Shown: positions 44,210 through 53,479 of the stretch, one piece after another
How positions within the stretch are numbered: position 1 is the first letter of the stretch
Layout of the letters: each line of letters begins with the position of its first letter
Origin: Pseudomonadota bacterium
GTDB lineage: Bacteria > Pseudomonadota > Alphaproteobacteria > Rhodobacterales > Rhodobacteraceae
Reading direction: 5' to 3'
Length of the DNA: 64,000 nucleotides
NCBI GenBank assembly: GCA_963205235.1
Contig: CAUJIP010000057.1
Location: 1-64,000, forward strand
Notes under the pieces: generated by a model
What the model saw: the letters and a program-made list of their open reading frames with translations, nothing else
Told to the model about the DNA's origin: nothing
Database searches by the model: none
Translations under genes and position numbers: made by a program

Positions 44210-45321
44210 GTCGCAACCCTTCGCAGGCGTTTGGGTTGCTGGCCATACCAAAGAAGCGCAAGCGCGGTAAAAAGCCCGACCAAAGGCGCAAGATAAACCG
44301 CGGGCCAGGCCCCTTCGGTCTGGATCGCTTCACTGCCGCCCCAAGTCCACAGAAGCTGCATCCCGATCAAGAGCCCGACCGCCAGCCCCATCTGCCGCCA
44401 AAGGCCAAAACGCGAGAATCCACCCAGCATCAATGCCGCAAACCCCAGAAGCGGGGCGGCAAGCCCCATGAGCGGCGAGGCCAACCGGGTATGACCTTCC
44501 TCATGCATTTCACCCACATTTGCCCCGACCCGATCCATTGCGGCGGGGTTTGCGGTCAAGAGGTCACGAGTTGGCAGGGCGGCAATCGAAGTGCGGTCAG
44601 AGTCCGCAGCCTTCACAAGACCGGCAAGATCAAGGGTAAAGTCGGAAAACCGGGTAACCGCCAATCGTCCGTCACCCCGCACCAGACCTTGGGTCGATCC
44701 GTCCAGCATAACAAGTTTCGGGGAAGACTCCCCCCGGACCAGAAAGGCCTTGCGGGCGGAATATGCCAACCGCTGCGCTGGATCCCGTTCATCGGCGAGG
44801 AAAAGATTGTTCAACTCGCCCGTCGGGCTGATTTCACCGATAAATATGGTGATGCCTTCTGCCGGATGCATGAACTGCCCGGCATTCAGAAACCGGGCCG
44901 TGACGTTCTGCGCGATTTCGGCGCTCCGGGTGCTGAGGATGCGCTGGCTGGCGGGGACAAGCACATTGGCCAGAACCAGCTGCATCAGCATGACCAGCAG
45001 CCCGAAATAGGCCACGGGGCGGGCAAGGCGAAACCCGGAAAAGCCGGTGGCCTGCACCACCACAAGTTCGCTTTCCTGCATCATGCGGTTCACCACATAG
45101 GCCGTCGCCGCGAAAGCCGCGACCGGAAGCACCAGCCGGATCGCGTTTGGCAATGTCAGAAGCGAGAATTCCAGAAAGACCAGTGCCGATTGTCCATCGC
45201 CGATCAACTGGTCAAACAGCACCACCGCCCGGTTCACCCAATAGACTGCGACCAGCACAAGGGCAAAAAACCCAAACAACTGCATGAGTTGCGACAGGAG
45301 ATATCTGTCGAATCTGGACAT
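44206..45321 (-). CDS. lptF: LPS export permease LptF
   Basis: 371 residues from the ATG at 45321 (SRFDRYLLSQLMQLFGFFALVLVAVYWVNRAV). The frame stays open far upstream, but that stretch overlaps the divergent pepA and has no family resemblance. It has six membrane spans and a periplasmic jellyroll, like LptG. It heads the six-gene envelope block that runs through lptD and surA to rsmA. pepA is divergent, as in E. coli. Confidence 0.93.
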   Translation of the reverse strand: MSRFDRYLLSQLMQLFGFFALVLVAVYWVNRAVVLFDQLIGDGQSALVFLEFSLLTLPNAIRLVLPVAAFAATAYVVNRMMQESELVVVQATGFSGFRLARPVAYFGLLVMLMQLVLANVLVPASQRILSTRSAEIAQNVTARFLNAGQFMHPAEGITIFIGEISPTGELNNLFLADERDPAQRLAYSARKAFLVRGESSPKLVMLDGSTQGLVRGDGRLAVTRFSDFTLDLAGLVKAADSDRTSIAALPTRDLLTANPAAMDRVGANVGEMHEEGHTRLASPLMGLAAPLLGFAALMLGGFSRFGLWRQMGLAVGLLIGMQLLWTWGGSEAIQTEGAWPAVYLAPLVGLFTALALLWYGQQPKRLRRVAT

Positions 45322-45469
45322 GTCAGCGCTTGGCCCCACAAGATGTTGCGATGACCCTAGCGGAATTCTGGGGCGGCGAAAACTCATATCTGGCCAATTC
45401 CCCGAGCCGATTGTAGCCTGCGGCAAAGGCTCGCCGACCACCGGCATGCGCAGAAAGACGAAGGTTTCG

Positions 45470-46942
45470 ATGTCCCATCCCCTACCGATCCAGTTCCAAG
45501 CCACCGCGCTGGAAACCCTTGCCACCGCTACCGGACGAATTGCCGTTCTGGCCGAGCCGGACCAGACCCCAAGCCCGGCCTTCCGCCGTCTTGACCGGCT
45601 GACACGCGGCGCCCTTGGTCGGGCATTGGCGTCCGAGGCGTTTGGCAAGCTCAAGGCCGGTGACGCGATGGAACTGGCCTTTCCTGCAGGCCTTGCCGCG
45701 GAGACCGTGCTGATCCTGCGTTTGGGCAAGAAGGCCGATGCCGCGCAGGCCCGCAAGGCAGGGGCGGCTGTCGGCAAGAGCCATGCGGCAGGGGCATCGC
45801 TCGTGCTGGCCGAGGGGCATCCCCGTGCGGCCGACATCGCCTTTGGTCTTGCTATGCGGGCCTATGAGTTTGATGCGCACAAGACCGGGGAAAAGACTGC
45901 CAAGGGTCCGGTGCATCTGATGGTCACCAACCCCGAAATCGTGGCCCGCGCCGCCGCCCCGATGGCCGCCGTTGCCGAAGGCGTGTTCTTCACCCGCGAT
46001 CTGGTCAACGAACCCGCAAACGTGTTGACCACGCATGACTTTGCAGCCCGGTTGGCGGCGATGCAGGAACTGGGCCTTGACGTCGAGATCCTCGAGGAAG
46101 ACCAGCTTGGCAAGCTGGGCATGGGCGCGCTTCTGGGCGTGGGGCAGGGGTCGGAATGCCCCTCCAAGGTTGTTGTCATGCAATGGCACGGTGGTCCGAA
46201 GGGCGAGGCACCCTTTGCGCTGATCGGCAAGGGCGTCGTGTTCGATACCGGCGGCATCTCGATCAAGCCCGCAGCGGGCATGGAAGAGATGACCATGGAC
46301 ATGGGCGGTGCAGGTGTTGTGGCGGGCGTGATGCGCACGCTGGCACTGCGCAAGGCCAAGGCCAATGTCGTCGGTCTGGTCGGGATCGTCGAAAACATGC
46401 CAGATGGCCGCGCACAACGGCCGGGCGACGTTGTGAAATCGATGAAGGGCGACACGATCGAAGTAATCAACACTGATGCCGAAGGTCGTCTCGTGCTGGC
46501 CGACGTGCTTTGGTACGCGCAGGAACGGTTCAAGCCGACGGGCATGATCAACCTGGCCACCCTGACCGGGGCGATCATCATTGCGCTTGGGCATGAAAAC
46601 ACGGGCGTCTTTTCCAACAATGACGACCTCTGCAATGCCTTCCTTGCCGCCGCCAAGTCGGAAGGCGAAGGGGCATGGCGGATGCCGATGGGCGATGCCT
46701 ATGACGCCAAACTTAAATCGCGGATTGCCGACATGATGAACGTCGGTGGGCGCGATGGCGGCGCAATCACCGCAGCGCAGTTCCTGCAACGCTTCGTCAA
46801 GCCGGATGTGCCGTGGTGCCACCTCGACATCGCCGGAACCGCGCTGCTGAAGTCGGACACGGCACTGGCACCCAAAGGTGCGACAGGTTGGGGCGTGATG
46901 GCGCTTGACCGGTTGATCCGCGACCGGTTCGAGAAGGGCTGA
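45470..46942 (+). CDS. pepA: leucyl aminopeptidase (M17) PepA
   Basis: 490 residues from the ATG at 45470, with AAGG upstream; open sequence before it overlaps the lptF control region. The two-zinc active site of M17 is intact: LIGKGVVFDTGGISIKPAAGMEEMTMDMGGAG (Lys and Asp ligands) and NTDAEGRLVLAD, the family signature. It is cytosolic and trims N-terminal residues from peptides. The order lptF-lptG divergent from pepA-holC is the same as in E. coli. Confidence 0.94.
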   Translation: MSHPLPIQFQATALETLATATGRIAVLAEPDQTPSPAFRRLDRLTRGALGRALASEAFGKLKAGDAMELAFPAGLAAETVLILRLGKKADAAQARKAGAAVGKSHAAGASLVLAEGHPRAADIAFGLAMRAYEFDAHKTGEKTAKGPVHLMVTNPEIVARAAAPMAAVAEGVFFTRDLVNEPANVLTTHDFAARLAAMQELGLDVEILEEDQLGKLGMGALLGVGQGSECPSKVVVMQWHGGPKGEAPFALIGKGVVFDTGGISIKPAAGMEEMTMDMGGAGVVAGVMRTLALRKAKANVVGLVGIVENMPDGRAQRPGDVVKSMKGDTIEVINTDAEGRLVLADVLWYAQERFKPTGMINLATLTGAIIIALGHENTGVFSNNDDLCNAFLAAAKSEGEGAWRMPMGDAYDAKLKSRIADMMNVGGRDGGAITAAQFLQRFVKPDVPWCHLDIAGTALLKSDTALAPKGATGWGVMALDRLIRDRFEKG

Positions 46943-47017
46943 CGCAATCATGGGGCCGCTCGTCCCTCCCGTGCGGGCGGTCCTCGCTATCGTGGTGACA
47001 TACCGGTTGGAGCGTTC

Positions 47018-47485
47018 ATGGGCACCGTGATGTTCTATCATCTCCGGCAATCCTCGGTTGCCGAAATGCTGGCAGTGAATGCCCCGCGTGCCTTGGCGCA
47101 GGGCTGGCGGGTGATGGTCCGTGGCACTGATCCCAATGCGCTGGAGCGTCTGGACACCGAGCTGTGGACCGTCGGCGGCGATGAGTCGTTCTTGCCGCAT
47201 GGGTTGGAGGCTGGGCCGCAGGACGCCGATCAGCCGGTGCTTCTTGGGCGCGGGCAGGGTGCAAACGGGGCCAGGGTGCTGGCACTTGTGGATGGGGCGG
47301 AGGCCACCGACCCCGAGCTTGCCACGATGGAACGGGTCTGGATCCTGTTCGATGGTGGGGATGACGCACGGGTCCAGGCCGCGCGCCTGCAATGGAAAGA
47401 GATCACCGCCGCAGGTCATCAGGCGCAGTATTGGTCAGATGAAAGCGGTCGATGGGAGAAGAAGGCCGAAAGTGCCGCCCGCTAA
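47018..47485 (+). CDS. holC: DNA polymerase III subunit chi
   Basis: 155 residues, 75 bases after pepA. The start VMFYHLRQSSVAEMLAVNAPRALAQGWRVMVR and the segment ERVWILFDGGDDARVQAARLQWKEITAAGHQAQYWSDESGRWEKKA are typical of HolC, which links the clamp loader to SSB. The position next to pepA strengthens the call. Confidence 0.9.
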   Translation: MGTVMFYHLRQSSVAEMLAVNAPRALAQGWRVMVRGTDPNALERLDTELWTVGGDESFLPHGLEAGPQDADQPVLLGRGQGANGARVLALVDGAEATDPELATMERVWILFDGGDDARVQAARLQWKEITAAGHQAQYWSDESGRWEKKAESAAR

Positions 47486-47517
47486 GGCAAAGCAGCGGCC
47501 CCAAACCTCCGTTACCT

Positions 47518-48096
47518 CTAACGTTGCAGGATCATCCTGTCGCCTTCAAGCTCGATCCGGAACTTGCCCAGATAGTCCATCCCCAAAAGCGATTCAAAAA
47601 GCTCGCCTTCGTTGACATAGGCGCGGAAATCCGTGTCACGAAACGGGCCAAGCTTGACCAGGGGCAGGGTGACCATCGCCGTTCGGACCATGCCGTTTGC
47701 CGTGTAGGATTCACCCAGAAATGCAAGACTGTCGGGATCAAAGCCAAGGCGCCGCGCATCTTCCATCGTCAGAACCATGCCCGAGGCGCCAGTGTCGATC
47801 ATGAAATAGACATCGGTCCCATTGATCTGCAGCGTCACATAGTAATGCCCGTCCGGCATCCGCTTCAGCTCGATTTGGCTCCCGTCGCCAACATCCATCG
47901 CGGTCATCGCTCGGCGGACATCTTGCCAAAGGCCATACCCCGCAACAGTAGCCAGGAAGATCATTCCCCAGGCCAAAGCCATCCGCAGGCCCTGACCCAT
48001 GCGTTGGCGAAATTCTACGACGACCCAGCCACCAAGCGCGGCAAGGATCAGTCCAAGGTAGACAAGTCGGGGAAGGTCTTCACTATCCATGGGCAT
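47518..48096 (-). CDS. membrane-anchored retropepsin-like aspartic protease
   Basis: About 192 residues. Two N-terminal membrane spans (about 8-24 and 38-58) precede a clan AA retropepsin domain with MIDTGASGMVLT (catalytic Asp near 108), VRTAMVTLPLVKLG, and LLGMDYLGKFRIELEGDRMILQR at the end, matching the TIGR02281 type. Family members probably act in the periplasm; no substrate is known. The exact start is uncertain (ATG 48096 or 48090). Confidence 0.83.
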   Translation of the reverse strand: MPMDSEDLPRLVYLGLILAALGGWVVVEFRQRMGQGLRMALAWGMIFLATVAGYGLWQDVRRAMTAMDVGDGSQIELKRMPDGHYYVTLQINGTDVYFMIDTGASGMVLTMEDARRLGFDPDSLAFLGESYTANGMVRTAMVTLPLVKLGPFRDTDFRAYVNEGELFESLLGMDYLGKFRIELEGDRMILQR

Positions 48097-48129
48097 CACA
48101 GGTTCTGTCGGGTTTTGGTCGGGTCAAGA

Positions 48130-48750
48130 TCAGCCAATCAGACCCGTGCCCCGCACGCCGTCTATGACGAACTGGACGGAAAGCGCTGCAAGCAACATGC
48201 CCAAAAGCCGGGTGATGACAATCGTTCCGGTCCGGCCAAGCATCCGCTCCATCGGTGGCGAGGCCAGAAGGAAAGCATAGGTCACAACCATCATGAAGAC
48301 CAACAATGTCAGGACCGCAAAGGTCCCGGACCAACTGTCACCGGATTGTCCAACCAAAAGGATCATCGTGGCAATTGCCCCCGGCCCGGCAATCAGCGGC
48401 GTCGCCAGCGGGAAGACCGAAGGATCGTGGTCCGGTTCGGCCTGCTGGCCTTCGCGACGTTGAGTCCGACGTTCAAAAAGCATGTCCAACGCCGTCAGAT
48501 AAAGCAGCATCCCCCCGGCGATCCGGAAGGCGGGCATCGAGATGCCGATGAAGGTCAGGATCGCTTCGCCCGCCACGCCGAATAGGAGCAAGAGGCAGGT
48601 CGCGATGATGCAGGCCCGCAGCGCCATCGCCTTGCGCCTCTCGGCATCCATGCCCCTGGTCAGCGCGATGAACAGCGGCACCAGACCCGGCGGGTCGATC
48701 ACCACGAACAGCGTGGCGAAGGCGGTGATCAGGAAGGCGGTCTCGGGCAT
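48130..48750 (-). CDS. MarC-family integral membrane protein
   Basis: 206 residues, six hydrophobic segments, with the family pattern FATLFVVIDPPGLVPLFIALT and PLATPLIAGPGAIATMILLVG. A short hydrophilic loop (FERRTQRREGQQAEPDHD) separates the two halves. MarC proteins have no settled transport role despite the old multiple-antibiotic-resistance name. Confidence 0.87.
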   Translation of the reverse strand: MPETAFLITAFATLFVVIDPPGLVPLFIALTRGMDAERRKAMALRACIIATCLLLLFGVAGEAILTFIGISMPAFRIAGGMLLYLTALDMLFERRTQRREGQQAEPDHDPSVFPLATPLIAGPGAIATMILLVGQSGDSWSGTFAVLTLLVFMMVVTYAFLLASPPMERMLGRTGTIVITRLLGMLLAALSVQFVIDGVRGTGLIG

Positions 48751-48792
48751 TCTGGCTCCTGCGTTGGGGGCAGGGTAGGCGGTGGCCGGGTG

Positions 48793-48813
48793 TTTGGGAA
48801 GCGGAACCTGCGG
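48793..48813 (+). repeat. 21-bp direct repeat, copy 1
   Basis: TTTGGGAAGCGGAACCTGCG and one more G. It matches the copy at 49330-49350 in 20 of 21 positions. The two copies flank the DUF2267 gene. Confidence 0.6.
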
Positions 48814-48825
48814 CGGCGAACTGGC

Positions 48826-49281
48826 TCAGATGATCGAAGGACCGAGGGTCGCGGGGTCGATGCCGGGCGTGGACCAGAAGTCGGCAGCAAAGGCGGGCAG
48901 AGTGGCCAGCACGCGGTCAAGGTCTTCGCGCAGGACCGACTTGCGAAGCGCAAGCGCCGTCGCCGCCACGCAGGATTGCGGGGTCAGGTTGTGATGGGGC
49001 CGCAGCGCCATCGCCTCGGCCGTCCAGTCGGAGCGGGTGCCGGGGGCGGCGGGATCGGCCAAATGCCAGTGGGCCACGAAAAGCGCGCGCAAGACCGAGG
49101 GCAGGACCTGCGCAAAGTCGATGGCCTGTTGTGGGGTCAGGCGGCGGCGGAAGGCCTGCAACACGCCCTGCACGGCGGTAAAGGTAGCGTTGTCGCTTTC
49201 AAGGTTCATCGCGTCGCGCGCCTCGGCCAGAAAGGCCTGCCATTCGCGGGTTGCTTGGCGGTAGGTCCAGGGCATCGGCAT
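48826..49281 (-). CDS. DUF2267 family protein
   Basis: 151 residues, helical and soluble. The pattern WQAFLAEARDAMNLESDNATFTAVQGVLQAFRRRLTPQQAIDFAQVLPSVLRALFV is characteristic of DUF2267. The second half has a further helical repeat (SVLREDLDRVLATLPAFAADFW). Function is unknown. It stands alone between MarC and an HD-domain gene and is bracketed by near-identical 21-base repeats. Confidence 0.8.
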   Translation of the reverse strand: MPMPWTYRQATREWQAFLAEARDAMNLESDNATFTAVQGVLQAFRRRLTPQQAIDFAQVLPSVLRALFVAHWHLADPAAPGTRSDWTAEAMALRPHHNLTPQSCVAATALALRKSVLREDLDRVLATLPAFAADFWSTPGIDPATLGPSII

Positions 49282-49329
49282 CGGTGGCCTCGGGTCCGGT
49301 CAGCCTGCAGAGCGCCCGGCTTTCAAGGG

Positions 49330-49350
49330 TTTGGAAAGCGGAACCTGCGG
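49330..49350 (+). repeat. 21-bp direct repeat, copy 2
   Basis: TTTGGAAAGCGGAACCTGCG and one more G, a single mismatch from the copy at 48793-48813 and in the same orientation. Confidence 0.6.
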
Positions 49351-49369
49351 GTCCAGATGAACCCTTGGG

Positions 49370-49798
49370 TTAACCCGACCCCAATTGTGCCAATGCGGCC
49401 AGATACTTGGTCAGCCTGCGGCCGTCCTTTTCGCTGACGTGCGGCAGCCGTCGGACATCCAGATTGTCCAGAAGATCGGCCCGTTTCACCCGAAGCGCGA
49501 TCGGGTTCTGTGCCGCCCGTGCGATGAAGGCGGGGTAGTCTTCGTCTTCCGAAAGCTTGGTCACATGGGCCAGCGCCGTCAGCACCGCAGGCGAGAAGCC
49601 CTCATCGCGAAGACGTTCGGGCGTCCAATCGGGACAATCCTCGATCACGTCATGCAGGACGCCGACGATCCGGTCCTCTTCGCCCTCAAGCGCCAGCATC
49701 ACCCGCAGCGGATGCAGGATATAGGGGGCTCCGGCCTTGTCGGTCTGCCCGGAATGGGCTTCGACGGCAATCTCGATGGCGCGGGCGAGGCTGGTCAA
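49370..49798 (-). CDS. HD-domain protein (SpoT-hydrolase-like)
   Basis: 142 residues from a TTG at 49798 that overlaps the ABC-F stop (TTGA); the frame upstream lies inside that gene. The HD motifs are KAGAPYILHPLRVMLALEG (His) and VLHDVIEDCPDWTPERL (the HD pair), then a late Asp in RVKRADLLDNLDVRRL. This resembles the ppGpp hydrolase half of Rel/Spo proteins as in small alarmone hydrolases, but no synthetase domain is present. Coupling to an ABC-F protein, which acts on ribosomes, is suggestive. Confidence 0.78.
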   Translation of the reverse strand: MTSLARAIEIAVEAHSGQTDKAGAPYILHPLRVMLALEGEEDRIVGVLHDVIEDCPDWTPERLRDEGFSPAVLTALAHVTKLSEDEDYPAFIARAAQNPIALRVKRADLLDNLDVRRLPHVSEKDGRRLTKYLAALAQLGSG

Positions 49799-51642
49799 GT
49801 AGCAGACTCCAACTTCTCTTGCGCAGAAAGCCAAAGGGCCTCTGCCTTGTCCAAAGCGTCCATCACTTCGGCGTATTTCGCGTTCCAGGTGGCCAGTTCC
49901 CCCTTGCGGGTGTCTTCGTACAATTCCGGGTCGGCCAGTTTCTTCGCCAGCTTGTCACGCATGTCGTTCAGCTTGGCCAGCCGGTCCTCGCATTTGCGGA
50001 CCTCGGCTTTCAGGATCAGAACTTCGTCGCGGCTTGCTTTCTTCTGCTTCGCAATGGGTTGCGTGGCGGTCTTAACCTCGTCATCCCCGGCCAGAAGCTG
50101 ACGGCGATAGGCCTCAAGATCCTCGGTATAGGGGGTAACAGCGCCGGCCTTGACCAGCCAAAGCCGGTCGGCCACCAGGCCCAGAAGGTGCATGTCGTGG
50201 CTGACAAGGATGACCGCGCCGGAATATTCGGTCAACGCCTCGACCAGCGCTTCGCGGGATTCGATGTCAAGGTGGTTGGTCGGTTCGTCGAGGATCAGGA
50301 GGTGCGGGGCATCGATGGTGGCGAGCAGGAGCGACAGGCGTGCCTTCTGGCCGCCGGACAGGCGCGCGACGACGGTATCGGCCTGATCGGCCATCAGGCC
50401 AAAGCCCGCGAGCCGGGCGCGCAGTTTCGGCGGCGCCTCGGCGGGGCGAAGCCGCATGACGTGCTGGAGCGGCGTTTCGTCCAGATGCAGTTCATCCACC
50501 TGATGCTGGGCGAAATAGCCGATTCGGAGTTTCGAGGACTTGGCCATCCGGCCTTCGGAAGGTTGAAGTTTGCCCGCCAACAGCTTGGAAAGGGTGGATT
50601 TCCCTTCACCATTCCGGCCCAGAAGGGCGATCCGGTCGTCCTGATCGATCCGCAGGTTCAGGCGGCGCAGGATGGGCGGGCCGCCGTAGCCCACCGCCGC
50701 GCCGTCAAGGTTGATGATCGGGGGCGGCAGTTCCTCGGGCTTGGGGAAGGTGAAGACGACCTTCTTGGCATCCTCGGGCGCAGTGATCGGGGTCAGCTTT
50801 TCCAGCATCTTCACGCGGGACTGTGCCTGCACGGCCTTGGACGCCTTGGCCTTGAACCGGTCGACAAAACTTTGCAGATGGGCGCGCCGCGCCTCGACCT
50901 TCTTCGCCTCGGCCTGCAGGACCGCGCGGCGTTCGGCCATCTGGCGGGCAAACTGGTCATAGCCGCCCTGCCAGTAGGTCAGTTTCCGGTTGTCCAGATG
51001 CAGAATGCCCTGCACGGCGCGGTTCAGAAGGCCGCGGTCGTGGCTGATGATCAGGACGGTGTGGGGGTATTTCTGAAGGTAGCTTTCCAGCCAGAGCGCG
51101 CCCTCAAGGTCCAGATAGTTCGTCGGTTCGTCGAGAAGCAGGTAGTCGGGTTGGGCGAACAGGACGCCTGCCAAGGCCACCCGCATCCGCCAGCCGCCGG
51201 AAAACGCGCTGCAGGGCATCAACTGCTTTTCGGCATCAAAGCCAAGGCCCTTGAGGATCGCCGAGGCGCGGCCTTCGGCGGACCAGGCATCGATATCCGA
51301 CAGGCGGTGCTGGATTTCGGCAATGCGGTGCGGGTCATGCGCGGTTTCCGCCTCGGCCATCAGGCTTGCGCGTTCGGTGTCGGCGGCAAGGACCGTATCC
51401 AGAAGCGAGGTGTCGGAGGACGGCACCTCTTGCGCCACGCCACCGATCCGGGCGCGCTGGGGCAGGGTGATCGCACCGCCCTCCAGCGCCAGTTCGCCCC
51501 GGATCAGGCGGAAGAGCGTGGTCTTGCCCGCGCCGTTGCGCCCGACAAGGCCAACCTTGTGGCCGGTGGGAATGGTGGCAGAGGCGCCCTCGAACAGGGG
51601 GCGGCCTTCGACGGAATAGGTGATGTCTTCGATCTTCAGCAT
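49795..51642 (-). CDS. ABC-F family ATPase (Uup/YheS-like)
   Basis: 615 residues from the ATG at 51642; the longer open frame upstream overlaps the ndk promoter. There are two ABC domains: Walker [10 protein letters not shown] and GRNGEGKST, signatures [13 protein letters not shown] and [14 protein letters not shown], Walker [13 protein letters not shown] and [13 protein letters not shown] charged linker lies between them, and a C-terminal coiled coil (about 530-615) follows. There are no membrane spans. ABC-F proteins act at the ribosomal E site or in related roles. Confidence 0.92.
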   Translation of the reverse strand: MLKIEDITYSVEGRPLFEGASATIPTGHKVGLVGRNGAGKTTLFRLIRGELALEGGAITLPQRARIGGVAQEVPSSDTSLLDTVLAADTERASLMAEAETAHDPHRIAEIQHRLSDIDAWSAEGRASAILKGLGFDAEKQLMPCSAFSGGWRMRVALAGVLFAQPDYLLLDEPTNYLDLEGALWLESYLQKYPHTVLIISHDRGLLNRAVQGILHLDNRKLTYWQGGYDQFARQMAERRAVLQAEAKKVEARRAHLQSFVDRFKAKASKAVQAQSRVKMLEKLTPITAPEDAKKVVFTFPKPEELPPPIINLDGAAVGYGGPPILRRLNLRIDQDDRIALLGRNGEGKSTLSKLLAGKLQPSEGRMAKSSKLRIGYFAQHQVDELHLDETPLQHVMRLRPAEAPPKLRARLAGFGLMADQADTVVARLSGGQKARLSLLLATIDAPHLLILDEPTNHLDIESREALVEALTEYSGAVILVSHDMHLLGLVADRLWLVKAGAVTPYTEDLEAYRRQLLAGDDEVKTATQPIAKQKKASRDEVLILKAEVRKCEDRLAKLNDMRDKLAKKLADPELYEDTRKGELATWNAKYAEVMDALDKAEALWLSAQEKLESAT

Positions 51643-51769
51643 GGGGGCGGGATTGCCCGAAGGCGGCCCCAAGGTCAATGCCGCAGGACCTTTCCAATCG
51701 GGGCAGGGCGTGATAGCAGCCGCGCCATCCGAAAAGGGCCACGATGGCCCCAACCTTATGGAGTGCCAA

Positions 51770-52192
51770 ATGGCCGTTGAACGTACCCTGTCGATCATCA
51801 AACCCGATGCCACCAAGCGCAACCTGACCGGCAAGATCGTTGCCAAGTTCGAAGACGCAGGCCTGCGCGTCGTCGCGTCGAAGCGTATCCGCCTGTCGAC
51901 TGAAACTGCTGGTGCCTTCTATGCCGAGCACAAGGAGCGCGGCTTCTATGGCGAGCTTGTGGCCTATATGGCGTCCGAGCCGGTCGTCGTGCAGGTGCTG
52001 GAAGGCGAAGGCGCGATTGCCAAGAACCGCGAAGTGATGGGCGCGACCGACCCGGCCGCCGCCGCCGCTGGCACGATCCGCAAGGAATTCGCGCTGTCGA
52101 AGGGCGAAAACTCGGTCCACGGGTCGGACTCGGAGGCTTCGGCCGCGCGCGAGATCGCCTTCTTCTTCTCGGGCCTTGAACTGGTCGGCTGA
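51770..52192 (+). CDS. ndk: nucleoside diphosphate kinase
   Basis: 140 residues. It transfers gamma-phosphate between NTPs and NDPs through a phospho-histidine, seen here in ENSVHGSDS (about residue 117). The start [23 protein letters not shown] is standard. GGAG precedes the ATG. A strong terminator follows. Confidence 0.97.
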   Translation: MAVERTLSIIKPDATKRNLTGKIVAKFEDAGLRVVASKRIRLSTETAGAFYAEHKERGFYGELVAYMASEPVVVQVLEGEGAIAKNREVMGATDPAAAAAGTIRKEFALSKGENSVHGSDSEASAAREIAFFFSGLELVG

Positions 52193-52214
52193 ATATCGGC
52201 TTTGAAATGACGGA

Positions 52215-52247
52215 ACGGCCCGGTCAGCGCGACCGGGCCGTTTTCGT
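52215..52247 (+). terminator. intrinsic terminator after ndk
   Basis: An 11-bp stem ACGGCCCGGTC/GACCGGGCCGT with a 5-base loop (52215-52241), followed by TTTTCGTTT. It also lies just past the convergent gene ending at 52256. Confidence 0.9.
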
Positions 52248-52255
52248 TTGTGGGG

Positions 52256-53359
52256 TCAGGATCGCAACCGCGCGCCCTCGGGGTCGAAGAAGGGTTTGCG
52301 GGTGACGGTGGCTGGTTGGTCCAGAACGGTCACGATCTGACCTTCAACCGCAAATTCCCGCGCGATATGGGCGCTGGCCAGCAGCTTGCCGACCGAATAG
52401 CCGTGATCGGAATAGGTGATGTGGCCGATCTGGCGACCGTCCACCATGACCGGGGTCAGGTCCGGGGCAGGGGTTTCGCCTGTCAGAGTCAGACCGACCC
52501 AATTGGTTGGCGTACCCTGATCGCGCACCCGCATGAGCGCGTCGCGGCCTATGAAATCGCCTTTGTCGAACTTGACGAAAGCGTCGGTGCCGACGTGGAA
52601 GGGCGTGTTGCTTTCGTCCATGTCGATGCCATGCGCGGGATAGAGTTTCTCCAGCCCCAGCGTGAACATCGCCTTCACGCCATAGGGTTTCAGACCAAAG
52701 GCACCGCCTGCGGCGAAAAGGGCGTTCCAGACCCCGGCAGCCTCATCCGCGGGGACGAAAAGCTCGAAGCCCAACTCGCCCGTCACCCCGGTGCGCGAGA
52801 TCATCACGCGGGTTCCGTCAAGAGTTCCGGATGTAAAATGCCAGCGTTTCAGGGCGGTTAGATCGGCATCTCCAATCAAGGATTGAAGGAGGGCGCGGGA
52901 ATTAGGGCCCTGAATGGTGGGAAAGGCGATGGCGGCGGTGATGTCGGTGACATAGGCGCGGCGGCCCGTGGCATGGCTGGAAAACCAGTCGCGCATCTTC
53001 AGACGGTTGCGGGATCCAGAGACGACGAGGAAATGTTCAGCGCCCAGACGGAACAGCGTCAGGTCGTCCATGATCCCGCCATCGGGGGCGCAGACGCTGG
53101 CATAACGCGCCTGTCCTGGCGCCATTGCGGCGGCATTGTTGACGATCAGGTGGTTGACCAAGGCTTCGGCCTCGGGTCCCTTGATGTCGATTTTCCCCAT
53201 GGTGGAAAGGTCTTGCACGCCGACGTTGGTTCGCGTGTTCAGATGTTCGGCCTGCACATCGCCGTAGCTGTGGACATTCAGGAACCCGCCGCCAACAGGG
53301 CCCATCTGGGCGCCCATGGCAGATGCCAAGGCGTGAAAGGGGGTGCGGCGCAGGGTCAT
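52256..53359 (-). CDS. GcvT-family aminomethyltransferase-like protein
   Basis: 367 residues of the folate-binding GcvT/DmdA superfamily: TNVGVQDLSTMGKIDIKGPEAEALVNHLIVNN, TGVTGELGFELFVP and FTLGLEKLYPAHGIDMDESNTPFHVG. The GcvT-type Asp is present in the early VGVQDLS region. It takes a methyl or aminomethyl group to THF. No gcvH or gcvP is nearby, so it is probably not the glycine cleavage enzyme; a demethylase role is plausible. A GGAGAG site precedes the ATG. Confidence 0.8.
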   Translation of the reverse strand: MTLRRTPFHALASAMGAQMGPVGGGFLNVHSYGDVQAEHLNTRTNVGVQDLSTMGKIDIKGPEAEALVNHLIVNNAAAMAPGQARYASVCAPDGGIMDDLTLFRLGAEHFLVVSGSRNRLKMRDWFSSHATGRRAYVTDITAAIAFPTIQGPNSRALLQSLIGDADLTALKRWHFTSGTLDGTRVMISRTGVTGELGFELFVPADEAAGVWNALFAAGGAFGLKPYGVKAMFTLGLEKLYPAHGIDMDESNTPFHVGTDAFVKFDKGDFIGRDALMRVRDQGTPTNWVGLTLTGETPAPDLTPVMVDGRQIGHITYSDHGYSVGKLLASAHIAREFAVEGQIVTVLDQPATVTRKPFFDPEGARLRS

Positions 53360-53479
53360 GTGTCTCTCCGTTTATGTGGGGACAGACTGCCGTGGCCACT
53401 GGACGTTGCATCCCAACGCGCGACATCCGGTGTCGGTATGGGGCGGACAGGGGCCTGTTCCAGCCCATGCCAATTAGCG

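Noticed and set aside
48799-49350. GGAAC in the 21-bp repeats as an EcfG general-stress promoter
   Set aside because: No CGTT-type -10 element occurs 16-17 bases downstream in either copy.
49819-51780. 653-codon open frame antisense to the ABC-F gene
   Set aside because: It mirrors a clear two-domain ABC-F gene, has biased composition and no family resemblance; high GC gives long antisense frames. The same holds for the long antisense frames at 45482-47419, 26166-28106 and 18807-20279.
52256-53359. GcvT-like protein as DMSP demethylase DmdA
   Set aside because: It shares the superfamily and length but I cannot see DmdA-specific residues by eye, and no dmdBCD-type genes are adjacent.
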